Part shown: positions 43,663-52,050 of the stretch, in pieces
How the letters are laid out: every line of letters begins with the position of its first letter
Numbering within the stretch: position 1 is the first letter of the stretch
Assembly (NCBI GenBank): GCA_001899255.1
Contig: MKVX01000020.1
Location: 62,001-126,000 of the forward strand
Reading direction: 5' to 3'
Source of the DNA: Rhizobiales bacterium 62-47
Lineage (GTDB): Bacteria > Pseudomonadota > Alphaproteobacteria > Rhizobiales > Xanthobacteraceae
DNA: 64,000 bases
Made by a program: the position numbers and the translations under genes
The notes under the pieces: generated by a model
Seen by the model: the letters and a program-made list of their open reading frames with translations, nothing else
Told to the model about the DNA's origin: nothing
Databases searched by the model: none

Positions 43663-43753
43663 ACTCCTATCGTGCTTTCCATAGGCCGTCGGTCGGGCGC
43701 CGACGTTGACCTACCTCAAGCTGTACGGACGCAACGGTTCGTCGAACCTGATC

Positions 43754-43767
43754 TTGATGCAAATCAA
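43754..43767. promoter_or_regulatory. FixK/FNR box, exact
   Basis: TTGATGCAAATCAA lies in the divergent region, 91 bases before mlaE and 105 bases before the gene at 43873. Both distances are longer than elsewhere, so either target needs a longer leader. Confidence 0.65.
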
Positions 43768-43872
43768 CCGGCTGACACGTCCCGGATGTAACTTTAGTAA
43801 GTCGCCAATTAGCAGCGCCGGGACAAAACTGGGCCCATCAGAGGCCGTCGAGCAGATACAGGAACGACCATC

Positions 43873-44274
43873 ATGAATCTCAAGCCCATCCTGAACGCGT
43901 CCCTGCCGCTGCAATTCCGGCAAATTCGCCTTGAACTCGCGCGTGAGCCGGACCACCCCGAAGGGGACAGCGACGTCGGCTATATCGTTATCGCTCCACT
44001 GGCAGCCGACAACCGCATCGATCCCGAGTCATGGAAAGAGCATCGTGAGGCCTGTCGCGTGACACGCATACGCCCGGACGGAGATAACGATGTGGGTCAT
44101 CTTGTCCACCGCCCCGGCGGTACTTGGGTATTCCATTACGATGGCGTCGCCAACCTGCCCGACGAAGCCGGCTATCATTTCGCGGACGAGCGTTTCGTGC
44201 CGGGAGAGTACGTTTCGATCAACGAACGAGGCACCATGCACACCTACCGCGTCAAATCGGTGGCTCATCTGTGA
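43873..44274 (+). CDS. Conserved-looking hypothetical protein
   Basis: A 133-residue cytosolic protein, family not recognised. It is acidic and beta-rich, with the stretches SDVGYIVIAPLAADNRIDP, NDVGHLVHRPGGTWVFHYDG and RFVPGEYVSINERGTMHTY, which read like a small barrel or hydrolase-like fold. It has a single cysteine and no membrane segment. It is divergent from the Mla operon with a FixK box between and converges with the synthetase-acetyltransferase gene. Confidence 0.65.
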   Translation: MNLKPILNASLPLQFRQIRLELAREPDHPEGDSDVGYIVIAPLAADNRIDPESWKEHREACRVTRIRPDGDNDVGHLVHRPGGTWVFHYDGVANLPDEAGYHFADERFVPGEYVSINERGTMHTYRVKSVAHL

Positions 44275-44301
44275 TGCGATCATCAATAGGGCGTGCTTGG
44301 A

Positions 44302-46995
44302 TTAAAGCGCAAGCTTGACGTGACAAATGTCACGTTCGACGGGATCAGCCGAGATCTCGAAGCCGAGATTCCGACACATCGTCAGCATCACCGTATTCTC
44401 CACCAACACGTCACCGGCAATATGCTTCAAGCCCTCGGATTTGGCATAGTCGATGATCAGCTGCATCAATAGCCACCCCAACCCCCGCCCCTTCAAATCC
44501 GAGCGCAGCAATATCGCATACTCACCGGTTTCATAGATTGAATCCGAATGGATGCGAACGACGCCGAGCATCTCACCGGTGGCCTCGTCGAAAGCCACGA
44601 AAGCCATCGCGCGCGCGTAGTCAAGCTGCGTCAATCGCGCAATGAATTCGTGACTAAATTGTTTCATCGCCGCGAAGAACCGGAGCCTCAGGTCTTCCTT
44701 GGTAACGCGACGCAGAAACTCGTGGATCCGTGGCTCGTCGTCAGGCCGGATCGGACGAACTACGATTCGCCAATTGTCCTTAAGCTCGTAGTGCCGCACC
44801 CATTGCGACGGATACGGCCGAACCGCGAAATTGGCATTGCCCGGCCCGGCAAATTTCCGCACCGGAGGCCCTACGGCGATACGGGCATCGACCGAAAGAA
44901 CGCCGGACTCATCGGCAAGTAGCGGATTGATGTCGAGTTCGCCGATCTCGGGCACGTCTGCCGCAAGTTGTGCCAGCTTCACCAGCGTCAAGGGTATTTC
45001 ATCCTGCTTGACGGCCGGCACATCGCGATAGGCGCACAGCAGGCGAGATACGCGGGTACGATCCACAATCTCACGTGCAAGCTTGAGGTCGAGCGGCGGC
45101 AGGACAAGCGCCTTGTCATTGATGACTTCCACCGCCGTGCCGCCATGACCGAACACAATAACGGAACCGAATGTCGGATCGTTGGCGATTCCCAGAATGA
45201 GCTCTCGTGCCTTCGGCCGCAGCACCATCGGTTGCACCATAAAGCCATCGATCTTCGCATCTGGACGCTTCGCTTTCGCGCTCGCGAGAATACTGGCGGC
45301 AGCTGCGCGCACGGAGTCGGCATTCGTCAGATTCAGGACAACGCCCCCAACGTCGGATTTATGCGAAATGTCACGCGACAACACCTTGAGCACGACGGTC
45401 GCTCCCTGTGCGATCCACGGCATCGCATGAGCTGCGGCTTCTTCGGCGTTGGCGGCCACCCGAGTCGGAACACTGGGAATCCCGTAGGCATTGAGCACGC
45501 CCATGGCTTCGATCGGATCGAGCCACTGCCGCCCCTCCGCCACCGCAGGACCGACGATGCGGCGCGCCGCTTCTACATCCGGCACGAATTCTTGTGGCAA
45601 GCTTGGAGGAACGGCCGCTAGCGATTCGATTGCCTCGCGATGATGAACGAGATGCATGAAGCCAAGCACGGCGTCGTCTTCGGTCGGAAAATTGGGAATC
45701 CCCGCATTGATGAATGCTTCCGAAATCCTCTCATCGGCGCCTACCCATACCGACAACACCGGCTTTGCAGAAGCTGCGCGCTCATGTCGATCTGCATCGA
45801 TGCGCCGAATAACCGCCGAGGCGATCTCCGCCGAATCGGCAATGGCCGTTTGGACATTCATGACGAGTACGGCGTCGCTGTCGTTATCCTCCAGGAGGAT
45901 CTGAAGCGCGGCAACGTAACGGGCCGCGTCGGCATCGCCAATGATATCGACCGGATTGGAACCGGACCAGGTTGGCGGCAAGACGGCATCGAGACGCTGT
46001 TTGACGGCAGGACTGAGTGCCGCGGCAATCCCTCCCAATTCGACAAGCCGATCGACTGCGAGAACACCGATACCGCCGCCATTGGTGAGCATCGCCAATC
46101 GCTTGCCAGACGGGAATTTCGCCCGGCTCAGGGTTTCCGCGCAATCAAACAATTCGCGCAGGTCGAATACCCGCAGCATGCCGGCGCGGCGGAATGCTGC
46201 GTCGTACACGGCATCGGAGCCGGCGAGCGCACCTGTGTGGGTCGCTGCAGCCTTGGCTCCCTGCGCCATGCGTCCGGATTTGACGACGACAACCGGCTTG
46301 ACGCGCGCTGCGGCCCGCGCTGCTGACATGAATTTCCGCGCGTCCTTGATCGCTTCAATGTACATCAGGATCGCCTTGGTGTCGGCGTCCAGCGCAAAGA
46401 AGTCCAGCAGATCGGCAATATCGACATCCAGCTGGTCGCCGACCGAGACAATTCCCGAAAATCCGACCTTACGGTGCGCCGCCCAATCCACCATCCCGGT
46501 CGCTATCGCTCCCGATTGGGAGATTAAAGCCAGATTGCCCGCGCGAGGCATATGAGCCGAGAAACTCGCATTCAGATTTATCCCGGGCATCAAGATGCCG
46601 AGGCAATTGGGGCCGATCAATCTCATGCGGTACGTGCGCGCTGCCCGGTCGACGGCCTCCGCCAATGAGCCCGCGCCGTGACCGAGACCGGCGCTGACAA
46701 CGATGGCTCCAGCAACGCCAAGGCGGCCCGCCTCACCAACGATCTCCGGGATCGTTGGTGCCGGCGTCGTGACGATAATCACCTCGGGAACAAACGGCAG
46801 TTCAGCCAATCGACTGACTGTTGGCATGCCGGCAATTTCCGAATAGTGAGAATTGACGACACCGAACGCTCCTTCGAAACGCGCGGCACGGATATTCCTC
46901 AGGATTGCCTGTCCGACCGAACCTCGCCGCCTGCTCGCGCCGACAAGTGCCACCGACTTCGGCTCGAGCAAACTATTCAAACGATAAATCGACAT
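44302..46995 (-). CDS. ADP-forming acyl-CoA synthetase fused to GNAT acetyltransferase (Pat-like)
   Basis: An 897-residue fusion. Residues 1-460 are the CoA-binding/ligase part (SLLEPKSVALVGASRRRGSVG, LISQSGAIATGM, and AATHTGALAGSD, whose His would be the phosphorylated one). Residues about 490-700 form the ATP-grasp part (GATVVLKVLSRDISHKSDVGG). The last 160 are a GNAT acetyltransferase (RFFAAMKQFSHEFIARLTQL, LKGRGLGWLLMQLIIDYA). The layout equals Pat/AcuA-type protein lysine acetyltransferases that silence acetyl-CoA synthetase. The ligase histidine and ATP-grasp motifs look intact, so residual ligase activity is possible. ATG 46995 has GAAGG upstream. Confidence 0.85.
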   Translation of the reverse strand: MSIYRLNSLLEPKSVALVGASRRRGSVGQAILRNIRAARFEGAFGVVNSHYSEIAGMPTVSRLAELPFVPEVIIVTTPAPTIPEIVGEAGRLGVAGAIVVSAGLGHGAGSLAEAVDRAARTYRMRLIGPNCLGILMPGINLNASFSAHMPRAGNLALISQSGAIATGMVDWAAHRKVGFSGIVSVGDQLDVDIADLLDFFALDADTKAILMYIEAIKDARKFMSAARAAARVKPVVVVKSGRMAQGAKAAATHTGALAGSDAVYDAAFRRAGMLRVFDLRELFDCAETLSRAKFPSGKRLAMLTNGGGIGVLAVDRLVELGGIAAALSPAVKQRLDAVLPPTWSGSNPVDIIGDADAARYVAALQILLEDNDSDAVLVMNVQTAIADSAEIASAVIRRIDADRHERAASAKPVLSVWVGADERISEAFINAGIPNFPTEDDAVLGFMHLVHHREAIESLAAVPPSLPQEFVPDVEAARRIVGPAVAEGRQWLDPIEAMGVLNAYGIPSVPTRVAANAEEAAAHAMPWIAQGATVVLKVLSRDISHKSDVGGVVLNLTNADSVRAAAASILASAKAKRPDAKIDGFMVQPMVLRPKARELILGIANDPTFGSVIVFGHGGTAVEVINDKALVLPPLDLKLAREIVDRTRVSRLLCAYRDVPAVKQDEIPLTLVKLAQLAADVPEIGELDINPLLADESGVLSVDARIAVGPPVRKFAGPGNANFAVRPYPSQWVRHYELKDNWRIVVRPIRPDDEPRIHEFLRRVTKEDLRLRFFAAMKQFSHEFIARLTQLDYARAMAFVAFDEATGEMLGVVRIHSDSIYETGEYAILLRSDLKGRGLGWLLMQLIIDYAKSEGLKHIAGDVLVENTVMLTMCRNLGFEISADPVERDICHVKLAL

Positions 46996-47050
46996 GGAGC
47001 CTTCGCAGACTTCCGTATTGCCTTTAAGCCATTGCAATACGTGAGGACAC

Positions 47051-47074
47051 GCATTGAAATGATAGCATTGAAAT
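47051..47074. repeat. Short direct repeat upstream of the Pat-like gene
   Basis: GCATTGAAAT occurs at 47051-47060 and again at 47065-47074, with 14-base periodicity. It may be two half-sites of an activator or a chance duplication. Confidence 0.35.
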
Positions 47075-47100
47075 CACGCCGGTCGAGTTGAATCGTGTTG

Positions 47101-47125
47101 ATTGCGCACCGAGCGCATGCGCAAT
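47101..47125. repeat. Inverted repeat ATTGCGCA-N9-TGCGCAAT
   Basis: Perfect 8-bp arms at 47101-47108 and 47118-47125 lie between the Pat-like gene, about 105 bases upstream of its start, and the end of the CBS gene at 47178. It is either an operator or the end hairpin of the CBS transcript; no T-run follows. Confidence 0.45.
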
Positions 47126-47177
47126 GGCAGGCAGAACGCCCGTTGATCATGATCGACTGGCGGCGTTCAGATAGCTG

Positions 47178-47618
47178 TCAAGAGGTAGACGGCTTGCAAG
47201 CGGTGCAGTCCCGTAACGCGCGCATGATGTCTTCACGCGAGATGATACCGATCAGGCGCTGGCCCGAACCGAGAACCGGAATGCTGCGAAGTCGATGCTC
47301 GACCATCAATTGCAACACTCGCACCAGCTTCGTCGTCGCGCCTACATAGATAAATTCGTTGATCATCACGTCGGAAACGGTTCGCTTCATGAGATCGTCA
47401 TATCGCGGAACCATCGAGTTCAGCGTGAGAGCAAAGCATTTCAGAAAATCGAACTTTGTCACCATACCAACGATTTGCGTATCTTCGATGACTGGATAGG
47501 CATTGAAGTCATCTCCAGCGAACAGGCTGTTGAGCTTGTCCATCGTGACGTCACGCGACACGGTTTTCACATCTCGCGTCATGTAGTGGTCGACGGTCTT
47601 CTCGATAAATTGATACAA
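47178..47618 (-). CDS. CBS-domain-pair protein
   Basis: About 146 residues containing two CBS motifs: HYMTRDVKTVSRDVTMDKL..FNAYPVIEDTQIVGMVTKFD and TVSDVMINEFIYVGATTKL..RSIPVLGSGQRLIGIISRED. CBS pairs bind adenosine nucleotides and sense energy charge. The frame continues open upstream to 47876 but that part is antisense-like, Arg-rich and overlaps the frameshifted hsp20 tail, so I place the start at TTG 47618 (GTG 47630 is possible). It probably follows hsp20 in one transcript. DosR-regulated Hrp1 (Rv2626c) is a comparable stand-alone CBS pair. Confidence 0.75.
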   Translation of the reverse strand: MYQFIEKTVDHYMTRDVKTVSRDVTMDKLNSLFAGDDFNAYPVIEDTQIVGMVTKFDFLKCFALTLNSMVPRYDDLMKRTVSDVMINEFIYVGATTKLVRVLQLMVEHRLRSIPVLGSGQRLIGIISREDIMRALRDCTACKPSTS

Positions 47619-47712
47619 GGCACCACCCACTCGGCCGAATGCGATCCCATCCCAGCCATCAATCCGGCCGGCACGCGCGTATAACTTCGCGCGCGCGCCG
47701 AAGTTCACCAGA

Positions 47713-48187
47713 TCAGGCCGCCGTTTTGACTTCGATCTTCTTGGCTTGCGCCGGTGCCGGCTTCGGTATCGTGACCTTGAGGACACCCTTCGACATCTCA
47801 GCCTTAATGGAATCAAGGTTGACGCCGGGCGGCAGTTCGACAGTTCGGACAAACGAACCGTAGCTCCGTTCGACAAGGTCGATAGTCCTTTTCCTTCTCC
47901 TCGCGCCGATTCTTTTTCTCGCCGCGGATCGTCAGTTGATTGTCAACGACGTTCAGCTGCACATCTTTCTCTTCCATGCCCGGCAGTTCCGCCGTCAACT
48001 CGATCTCCTTGTCCGTTTCGGCAAGATCCATGCTCGGCATCAGCACTCGCGACGACAGACCGGTAAAGCTCCTGCTGAAACCATCGAACAACCGATCCAT
48101 TTCTTGCTGCAACATCGCGAATGGATTGGCTTCGGAGCGCGCCAGGGAGCTGTCCCGCCCTATCGGAATGAGCGACTTCATCGTCAT
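47713..48187 (-). pseudogene. Hsp20 small heat-shock protein with a +1 frameshift
   Basis: ATG 48187 has GGAGG seven bases upstream. The first 103 residues are a normal Hsp20 N-terminus and half alpha-crystallin domain (SSRVLMPSMDLAETDKEIEL, NQLTIRGEKKNRREEKEKDY). After codon 103 (47881-47879) the frame breaks; removing one C near 47878 restores 54 further residues (LVERSYGSFVRTVELPPGVN, then KGVLKVTIPKP) to TGA at 47715-47713, for a 157-residue protein with the GVL motif intact. As given, translation ends at 47813 in nonsense sequence. It is either a recent mutation or a sequencing error. A FixK box lies 68 bases upstream. Confidence 0.85.
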
Positions 48188-48255
48188 GATTGTTCCTCCA
48201 AAAATGGGCCTCCAATTGGCCTATGATAATTACATCATGCATTGGCGGACCGTTT

Positions 48256-48269
48256 TTGATCGAAGTCAA
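48256..48269. promoter_or_regulatory. FixK/FNR box, exact (hsp20 / adh)
   Basis: TTGATCGAAGTCAA lies 68 bases before hsp20 on the minus strand and 89 before the alcohol dehydrogenase on the plus strand. The hsp20 distance fits class II activation best; the dehydrogenase operon may share it. Confidence 0.75.
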
Positions 48270-48358
48270 AACAAGGATCGCCGTTGCACGGCAATGAATG
48301 TCCGCGATATTGATCAAGGTGGCCGGATTTTCGCCGGTCGCGTTGAGAGGCATGTTCC

Positions 48359-49342
48359 ATGCGCGCGATGGTGCTCTCGGCTCCAGCTACACCGCTGCGG
48401 ATGGAGCAGCGCGCGGATCCGATCCCGGACGATGGCGAGATTCGCGTCAGGATCAGCGCATGCGGCGTTTGCCGTACCGACCTTCATGTCATCGATTCGG
48501 AACTTCCCGGTATTCGCTATCCGATCATTCCCGGGCACGAAATCGTTGGCCGGATCGACCTGATGGGCCGCAACGTCACAGGCCATCGGATCGGCGAGCG
48601 CGTCGGTATCCCCTGGCTCGGATACACATGCGGTAAATGCCGCTATTGCTGCCTCGGCATGGAAAACCTGTGCGACCACCCGTTGTTCACCGGTTACACC
48701 CGCGATGGCGGGTTCGCGACCCACGCCATCGCCGATGCGCGATACGCCTTCGCCCTCGGCGAGACCGGCAACGATGCGTCGACCGCGCCGCTGCTCTGCG
48801 CCGGCTTGATCGGCTGGCGATCGCTGGTCATGACCGGACGCGCCGAGCGGCTTGGCATCTACGGGTTTGGTGCGGCAGGCCATATCGTCGCTCAAATCGC
48901 AGCCTGGCAGGGGCGTTCGGTATTCGCTTTCACGCGCTCCGGAGATGTCGCAGCGCAAGGCTTCGCCCTGCAACTCGGGGCTTCCTGGGCCGGTCCATCG
49001 GATCAGCGACCACCGGAAGCACTGGATGCCGCCATCATCTATGCTCCAGCAGGAGATCTGGTACCGCTAGCACTGCGTGCCGTTCGCAAGGGCGGACAGG
49101 TTGTATGTGCTGGTATCCACATGAGCGACATTCCGACATTTCCGTATAATCTCCTTTGGGAGGAGCGGAAACTAATGTCCGTCGCCAATCTGACACGACA
49201 AGACGGTATCGACTTCTTCAAGATCGTTCCGCAGGCCGGGATTCAGATTCGGACCACCACCTTTCCCCTCGATCAGGCGAACGAGGCGATTGCGATGCTG
49301 CGTACAGGACAATTGCTCGGAGCGGCTGTTCTCCAGCCCTGA
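48359..49342 (+). CDS. Zinc-dependent alcohol dehydrogenase
   Basis: Medium-chain dehydrogenase/reductase, 327 residues. The catalytic zinc ligands are Cys35 (CGVCRTDLHV) and His60-Glu61 (PGHEIVG). The structural zinc uses Cys91, Cys94, Cys97 and Cys105. The nucleotide-binding glycine motif is GIYGFGAAGH. It resembles the AdhA-like alcohol dehydrogenases of Bradyrhizobium-type bacteria. It starts the adh-kinase-CHAD set (12-base gap, then overlap). It would dispose of reducing equivalents or aldehydes in microaerobic cells. Confidence 0.87.
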   Translation: MRAMVLSAPATPLRMEQRADPIPDDGEIRVRISACGVCRTDLHVIDSELPGIRYPIIPGHEIVGRIDLMGRNVTGHRIGERVGIPWLGYTCGKCRYCCLGMENLCDHPLFTGYTRDGGFATHAIADARYAFALGETGNDASTAPLLCAGLIGWRSLVMTGRAERLGIYGFGAAGHIVAQIAAWQGRSVFAFTRSGDVAAQGFALQLGASWAGPSDQRPPEALDAAIIYAPAGDLVPLALRAVRKGGQVVCAGIHMSDIPTFPYNLLWEERKLMSVANLTRQDGIDFFKIVPQAGIQIRTTTFPLDQANEAIAMLRTGQLLGAAVLQP

Positions 49343-49354
49343 CATGCGACAGCC

Positions 49355-50938
49355 ATGACCAGCCCGATCGAACAAGACGAGGTCGTTCAGCAGCAGGTGT
49401 TTGCCTTCCTGGCCGCCCCCGCGACGCATGGCGTCATCGACGTTCGTCGTATCGAGACCCATGCTGCCGTCGTCTTTCTCGCAGGCAACCGGGCGCTGAA
49501 GGTCAAGCGCGCCATTCGGTTTCCATTCCTTGACTATTCGACATTGGCGAAACGAAAGATGGCCTGCGACGAGGAGATCAGGATCAATCGTCCGGTCGCG
49601 CCGCAAATCTACCGCCGTGTTGTGGCCATTACCCGAGACCGCGAGGGCTCATTCGGCATCGATGGTTCCGGACCTCCCGTCGAATACGCCATCGAGATGT
49701 TCCGTTTCGACGAACGATCGACGCTGGATCACCTCGCACAGGCTGGCGCTCTGGATCCTGCGTTCGTCGAGAATCTGGCCGATGTCATCGCGGCGTCGCA
49801 CAAAGCCGCACCCGTTATCAAGATCGATGGCTGGATTCATTCCATTCCATCGATCATCGCTGCCAATACAACCTCCTTCAGGGCGTCCGGTCGCTTCCCG
49901 GAAGGCGACATCGAAACACTCGACGCGGCGAGTCTGGCGGCGTTCGCGCGCATTCAGGCCTGCCTGGAGCGACGCTACCACCGTGGATTGGTTCGACGCT
50001 GCCATGGGGATCTTCATCTCGGCAATATCGTGAGGATCGCGGACAAACCTGTCCCGTTCGATGCAATTGAGTTCGATCCTGCACTCGCCTCGATCGATAT
50101 CCTTTACGATCTATCGTTCACGCTGATGGACCTGCTTCACTACGGACGCCGGAGCGAGGCCAATCTCCTTCTCAACAGATACCTGACGACAACCTTCGAC
50201 GACAATGTCGACGGACTGGCGACACTACCACTGTTCATGTCGGTGCGTGCTGCAGTTCGCGCCAATGTTCTGCTCGCTCGCCTTAACGAGGCTGACGGCG
50301 ATGGAACAACGACACTATCCGCGGCTCGCCGTTACTTCGCACTGGCATGCCAACTGGTTTCCCCGTCTCCACCAACGCTTGTTGCCATTGGTGGCCTGTC
50401 CGGAACCGGAAAAACCGTGTTGGCTCGCGCGCTCGCCGGTGTCATCGATCCTGCACCCGGGGCCGTCATCCTGCGATCCGATATCGCACGCAAGCAATAT
50501 TTTCATGTTCGCGACACTGAAAAATTGCCTGCAAGCGCCTACCAGCCGGAGATGAGCGAGGTCATCTACAAAATCCTGACAGATCGAGCCGAACAGATTT
50601 TGTCGCAGGGTCACTCAGTCATTCTCGATGCGGTCTTTGCCAAACCTTCGGAGCGACTTGCAGCCGCGGCTATCGCTCGAAAATTCGACCTGCCATTCGC
50701 TGGCCTCTTCCTCGTCAGCGATCTTGCGACCCGTACCAGGCGCGTCGGACAACGCTCCGGCGATGCATCAGATGCCACGGTCGATCTCGTCAAACATCAG
50801 GAGGAATATGATATCGGCTCGCTCGACTGGCACACGATCGATGCCTCCGGGACGCCTGAGCAAACATTGCAGCGCAGCCGAGTAGCACTTGGAAAGCCGG
50901 AAACTCATGCAGCGCCGATAGCGCTGGAGCCGCAATGA
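49355..50938 (+). CDS. Aminoglycoside-phosphotransferase-like / AAA kinase two-domain protein
   Basis: A 527-residue protein with a kinase-like first half and a P-loop second half. The first half has the APH catalytic motif RRCHGDLHLGNIV followed by FDAIEFDPALASIDILYDLSF. The second half has Walker A GGLSGTGKTVLARAL and LRSDIARKQYF, typical of zeta-toxin or gluconate-kinase-type P-loop kinases. The same architecture is found in Rv2004c of the mycobacterial DosR regulon. The substrate is unknown; a small-molecule or sugar kinase is likely rather than antibiotic resistance. Its stop overlaps the CHAD gene. Confidence 0.82.
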   Translation: MTSPIEQDEVVQQQVFAFLAAPATHGVIDVRRIETHAAVVFLAGNRALKVKRAIRFPFLDYSTLAKRKMACDEEIRINRPVAPQIYRRVVAITRDREGSFGIDGSGPPVEYAIEMFRFDERSTLDHLAQAGALDPAFVENLADVIAASHKAAPVIKIDGWIHSIPSIIAANTTSFRASGRFPEGDIETLDAASLAAFARIQACLERRYHRGLVRRCHGDLHLGNIVRIADKPVPFDAIEFDPALASIDILYDLSFTLMDLLHYGRRSEANLLLNRYLTTTFDDNVDGLATLPLFMSVRAAVRANVLLARLNEADGDGTTTLSAARRYFALACQLVSPSPPTLVAIGGLSGTGKTVLARALAGVIDPAPGAVILRSDIARKQYFHVRDTEKLPASAYQPEMSEVIYKILTDRAEQILSQGHSVILDAVFAKPSERLAAAAIARKFDLPFAGLFLVSDLATRTRRVGQRSGDASDATVDLVKHQEEYDIGSLDWHTIDASGTPEQTLQRSRVALGKPETHAAPIALEPQ

Positions 50939-51843
50939 CCTCCCGGGCATCCCAACAGCACCGTCGCGACGCGCCGACGCGGCCGGCTCGAACGATGACG
51001 TGCCAGACAGCATTCTCAACGATTGCTCACGGATGCCTGCATGACCTGGCCGCGAATCAAGGCGCAGCTTGCGACGGCGATCGCGAAGCCGTGCACAGGA
51101 TGCGTATTGCCCTCACCCGATTGCGAACCGCTCGATCCTTCTTCTTGCCGTTTACGGCGACTACGCGATGGGCATATTTGAGGGCAGAACTGAAGTGGTT
51201 GAACAGACATCTGAGCAAGGTACGCGATCTTGATGTCGCAGCGGAAAGGCTTCCACCGCTCGATAGGCAGGCCCTCGAAGCGCAATCGCTTCGCGAAACA
51301 TGGCAGAGAGCGTGCAACGCTAGCCATAGGCAGCTCAAACGCGCACTCCGCTCAAATCGTTATCGAACGCTGATTCACGAGACCTCGAACTGGATCAAGC
51401 GCGCGGACAGTTCAAACAGCCCGGAACAATCCCGCCAGGGAAAGCCCCGCTCTCTCATGACGTATTCGACACGCCAGCTTGGTCGATGGCACCGCAAGCT
51501 GTTCAAACAGGGACGTTCTGTTGAAAACATGAGCGTGCGCCGGCGCCATCAACTCCGGAAGAAGAGCAAGCGGCTCCGCTACGCGGTCGAATTTTTCGAG
51601 CCGTTAGTTCCAAAGTCCGAAAGCAAGGCTCTGCTGCGATCGCTCCGCAAGATTCAAAAATGCCTGGGACAACTGAACGATGCCGAGCAAGGCCGAACTA
51701 TCGCGCTTGCATTGGAGAAGAAAGCGCGGGACGACACAACGAGATGGCATCTGCTCTTCCGGACGGACCAGAAGACCGAAAGACGGATGCTCAAAACCGC
51801 CTTTCGGACGTTTCGGCAGATGGAAGAGTTAAAGCCATTCTGA
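50935..51843 (+). CDS. CHAD-domain protein
   Basis: A 302-residue helical, strongly basic protein. The CHAD signatures are present: DREAVHRMRIALTRLRTARSFF near the N-terminus and VRRRHQLRKKSKRLRYAVEFF in the middle, supplying conserved His, Arg and Lys residues. CHAD domains bind inorganic polyphosphate and often locate to polyphosphate granules. It overlaps the upstream kinase by four bases, which suggests that kinase may have a polyphosphate- or phosphate-related role. No CYTH triphosphatase domain is attached. Confidence 0.85.
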   Translation: MTSRASQQHRRDAPTRPARTMTCQTAFSTIAHGCLHDLAANQGAACDGDREAVHRMRIALTRLRTARSFFLPFTATTRWAYLRAELKWLNRHLSKVRDLDVAAERLPPLDRQALEAQSLRETWQRACNASHRQLKRALRSNRYRTLIHETSNWIKRADSSNSPEQSRQGKPRSLMTYSTRQLGRWHRKLFKQGRSVENMSVRRRHQLRKKSKRLRYAVEFFEPLVPKSESKALLRSLRKIQKCLGQLNDAEQGRTIALALEKKARDDTTRWHLLFRTDQKTERRMLKTAFRTFRQMEELKPF

Positions 51844-51973
51844 CAGAACGATCTGCTCGCAGTGAACCTTGCGTCTGATTATAACAGAGCCCTCGGCAAC
51901 AGGCGCGCGGGTAACGGACCTGCGTCAACGCAGACCAGAGCTAACAACCGGTCTTTTTCAATCCAACAGAGAC

Positions 51974-51987
51974 ATGATCCATATCAA
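51974..51987. promoter_or_regulatory. FixK/FNR box, one mismatch (Usp copy 3)
   Basis: ATGATCCATATCAA has A at the first position. It lies 63 bases before the Usp start at 52051, and TAGGCT at 52010-52015 is a suitable -10. Confidence 0.62.
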
Positions 51988-52050
51988 AATCGAGTGCCGG
52001 CGGCGCGGCTAGGCTAACGGGCAGATACCTCAAAGGCCGAGGGCCGCCAC

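Noticed and set aside
47619-47876. Extended N-terminus of the CBS protein
   Set aside because: This Arg/Ser-rich stretch is the out-of-frame tail of the frameshifted hsp20 plus intergenic sequence; the CBS fold begins downstream.
48305-48320. Second FixK box near the alcohol dehydrogenase (ATTGATCAAGG)
   Set aside because: TTGA and TCAA are directly adjacent with no 6-base spacer, so it cannot be a normal FixK site.
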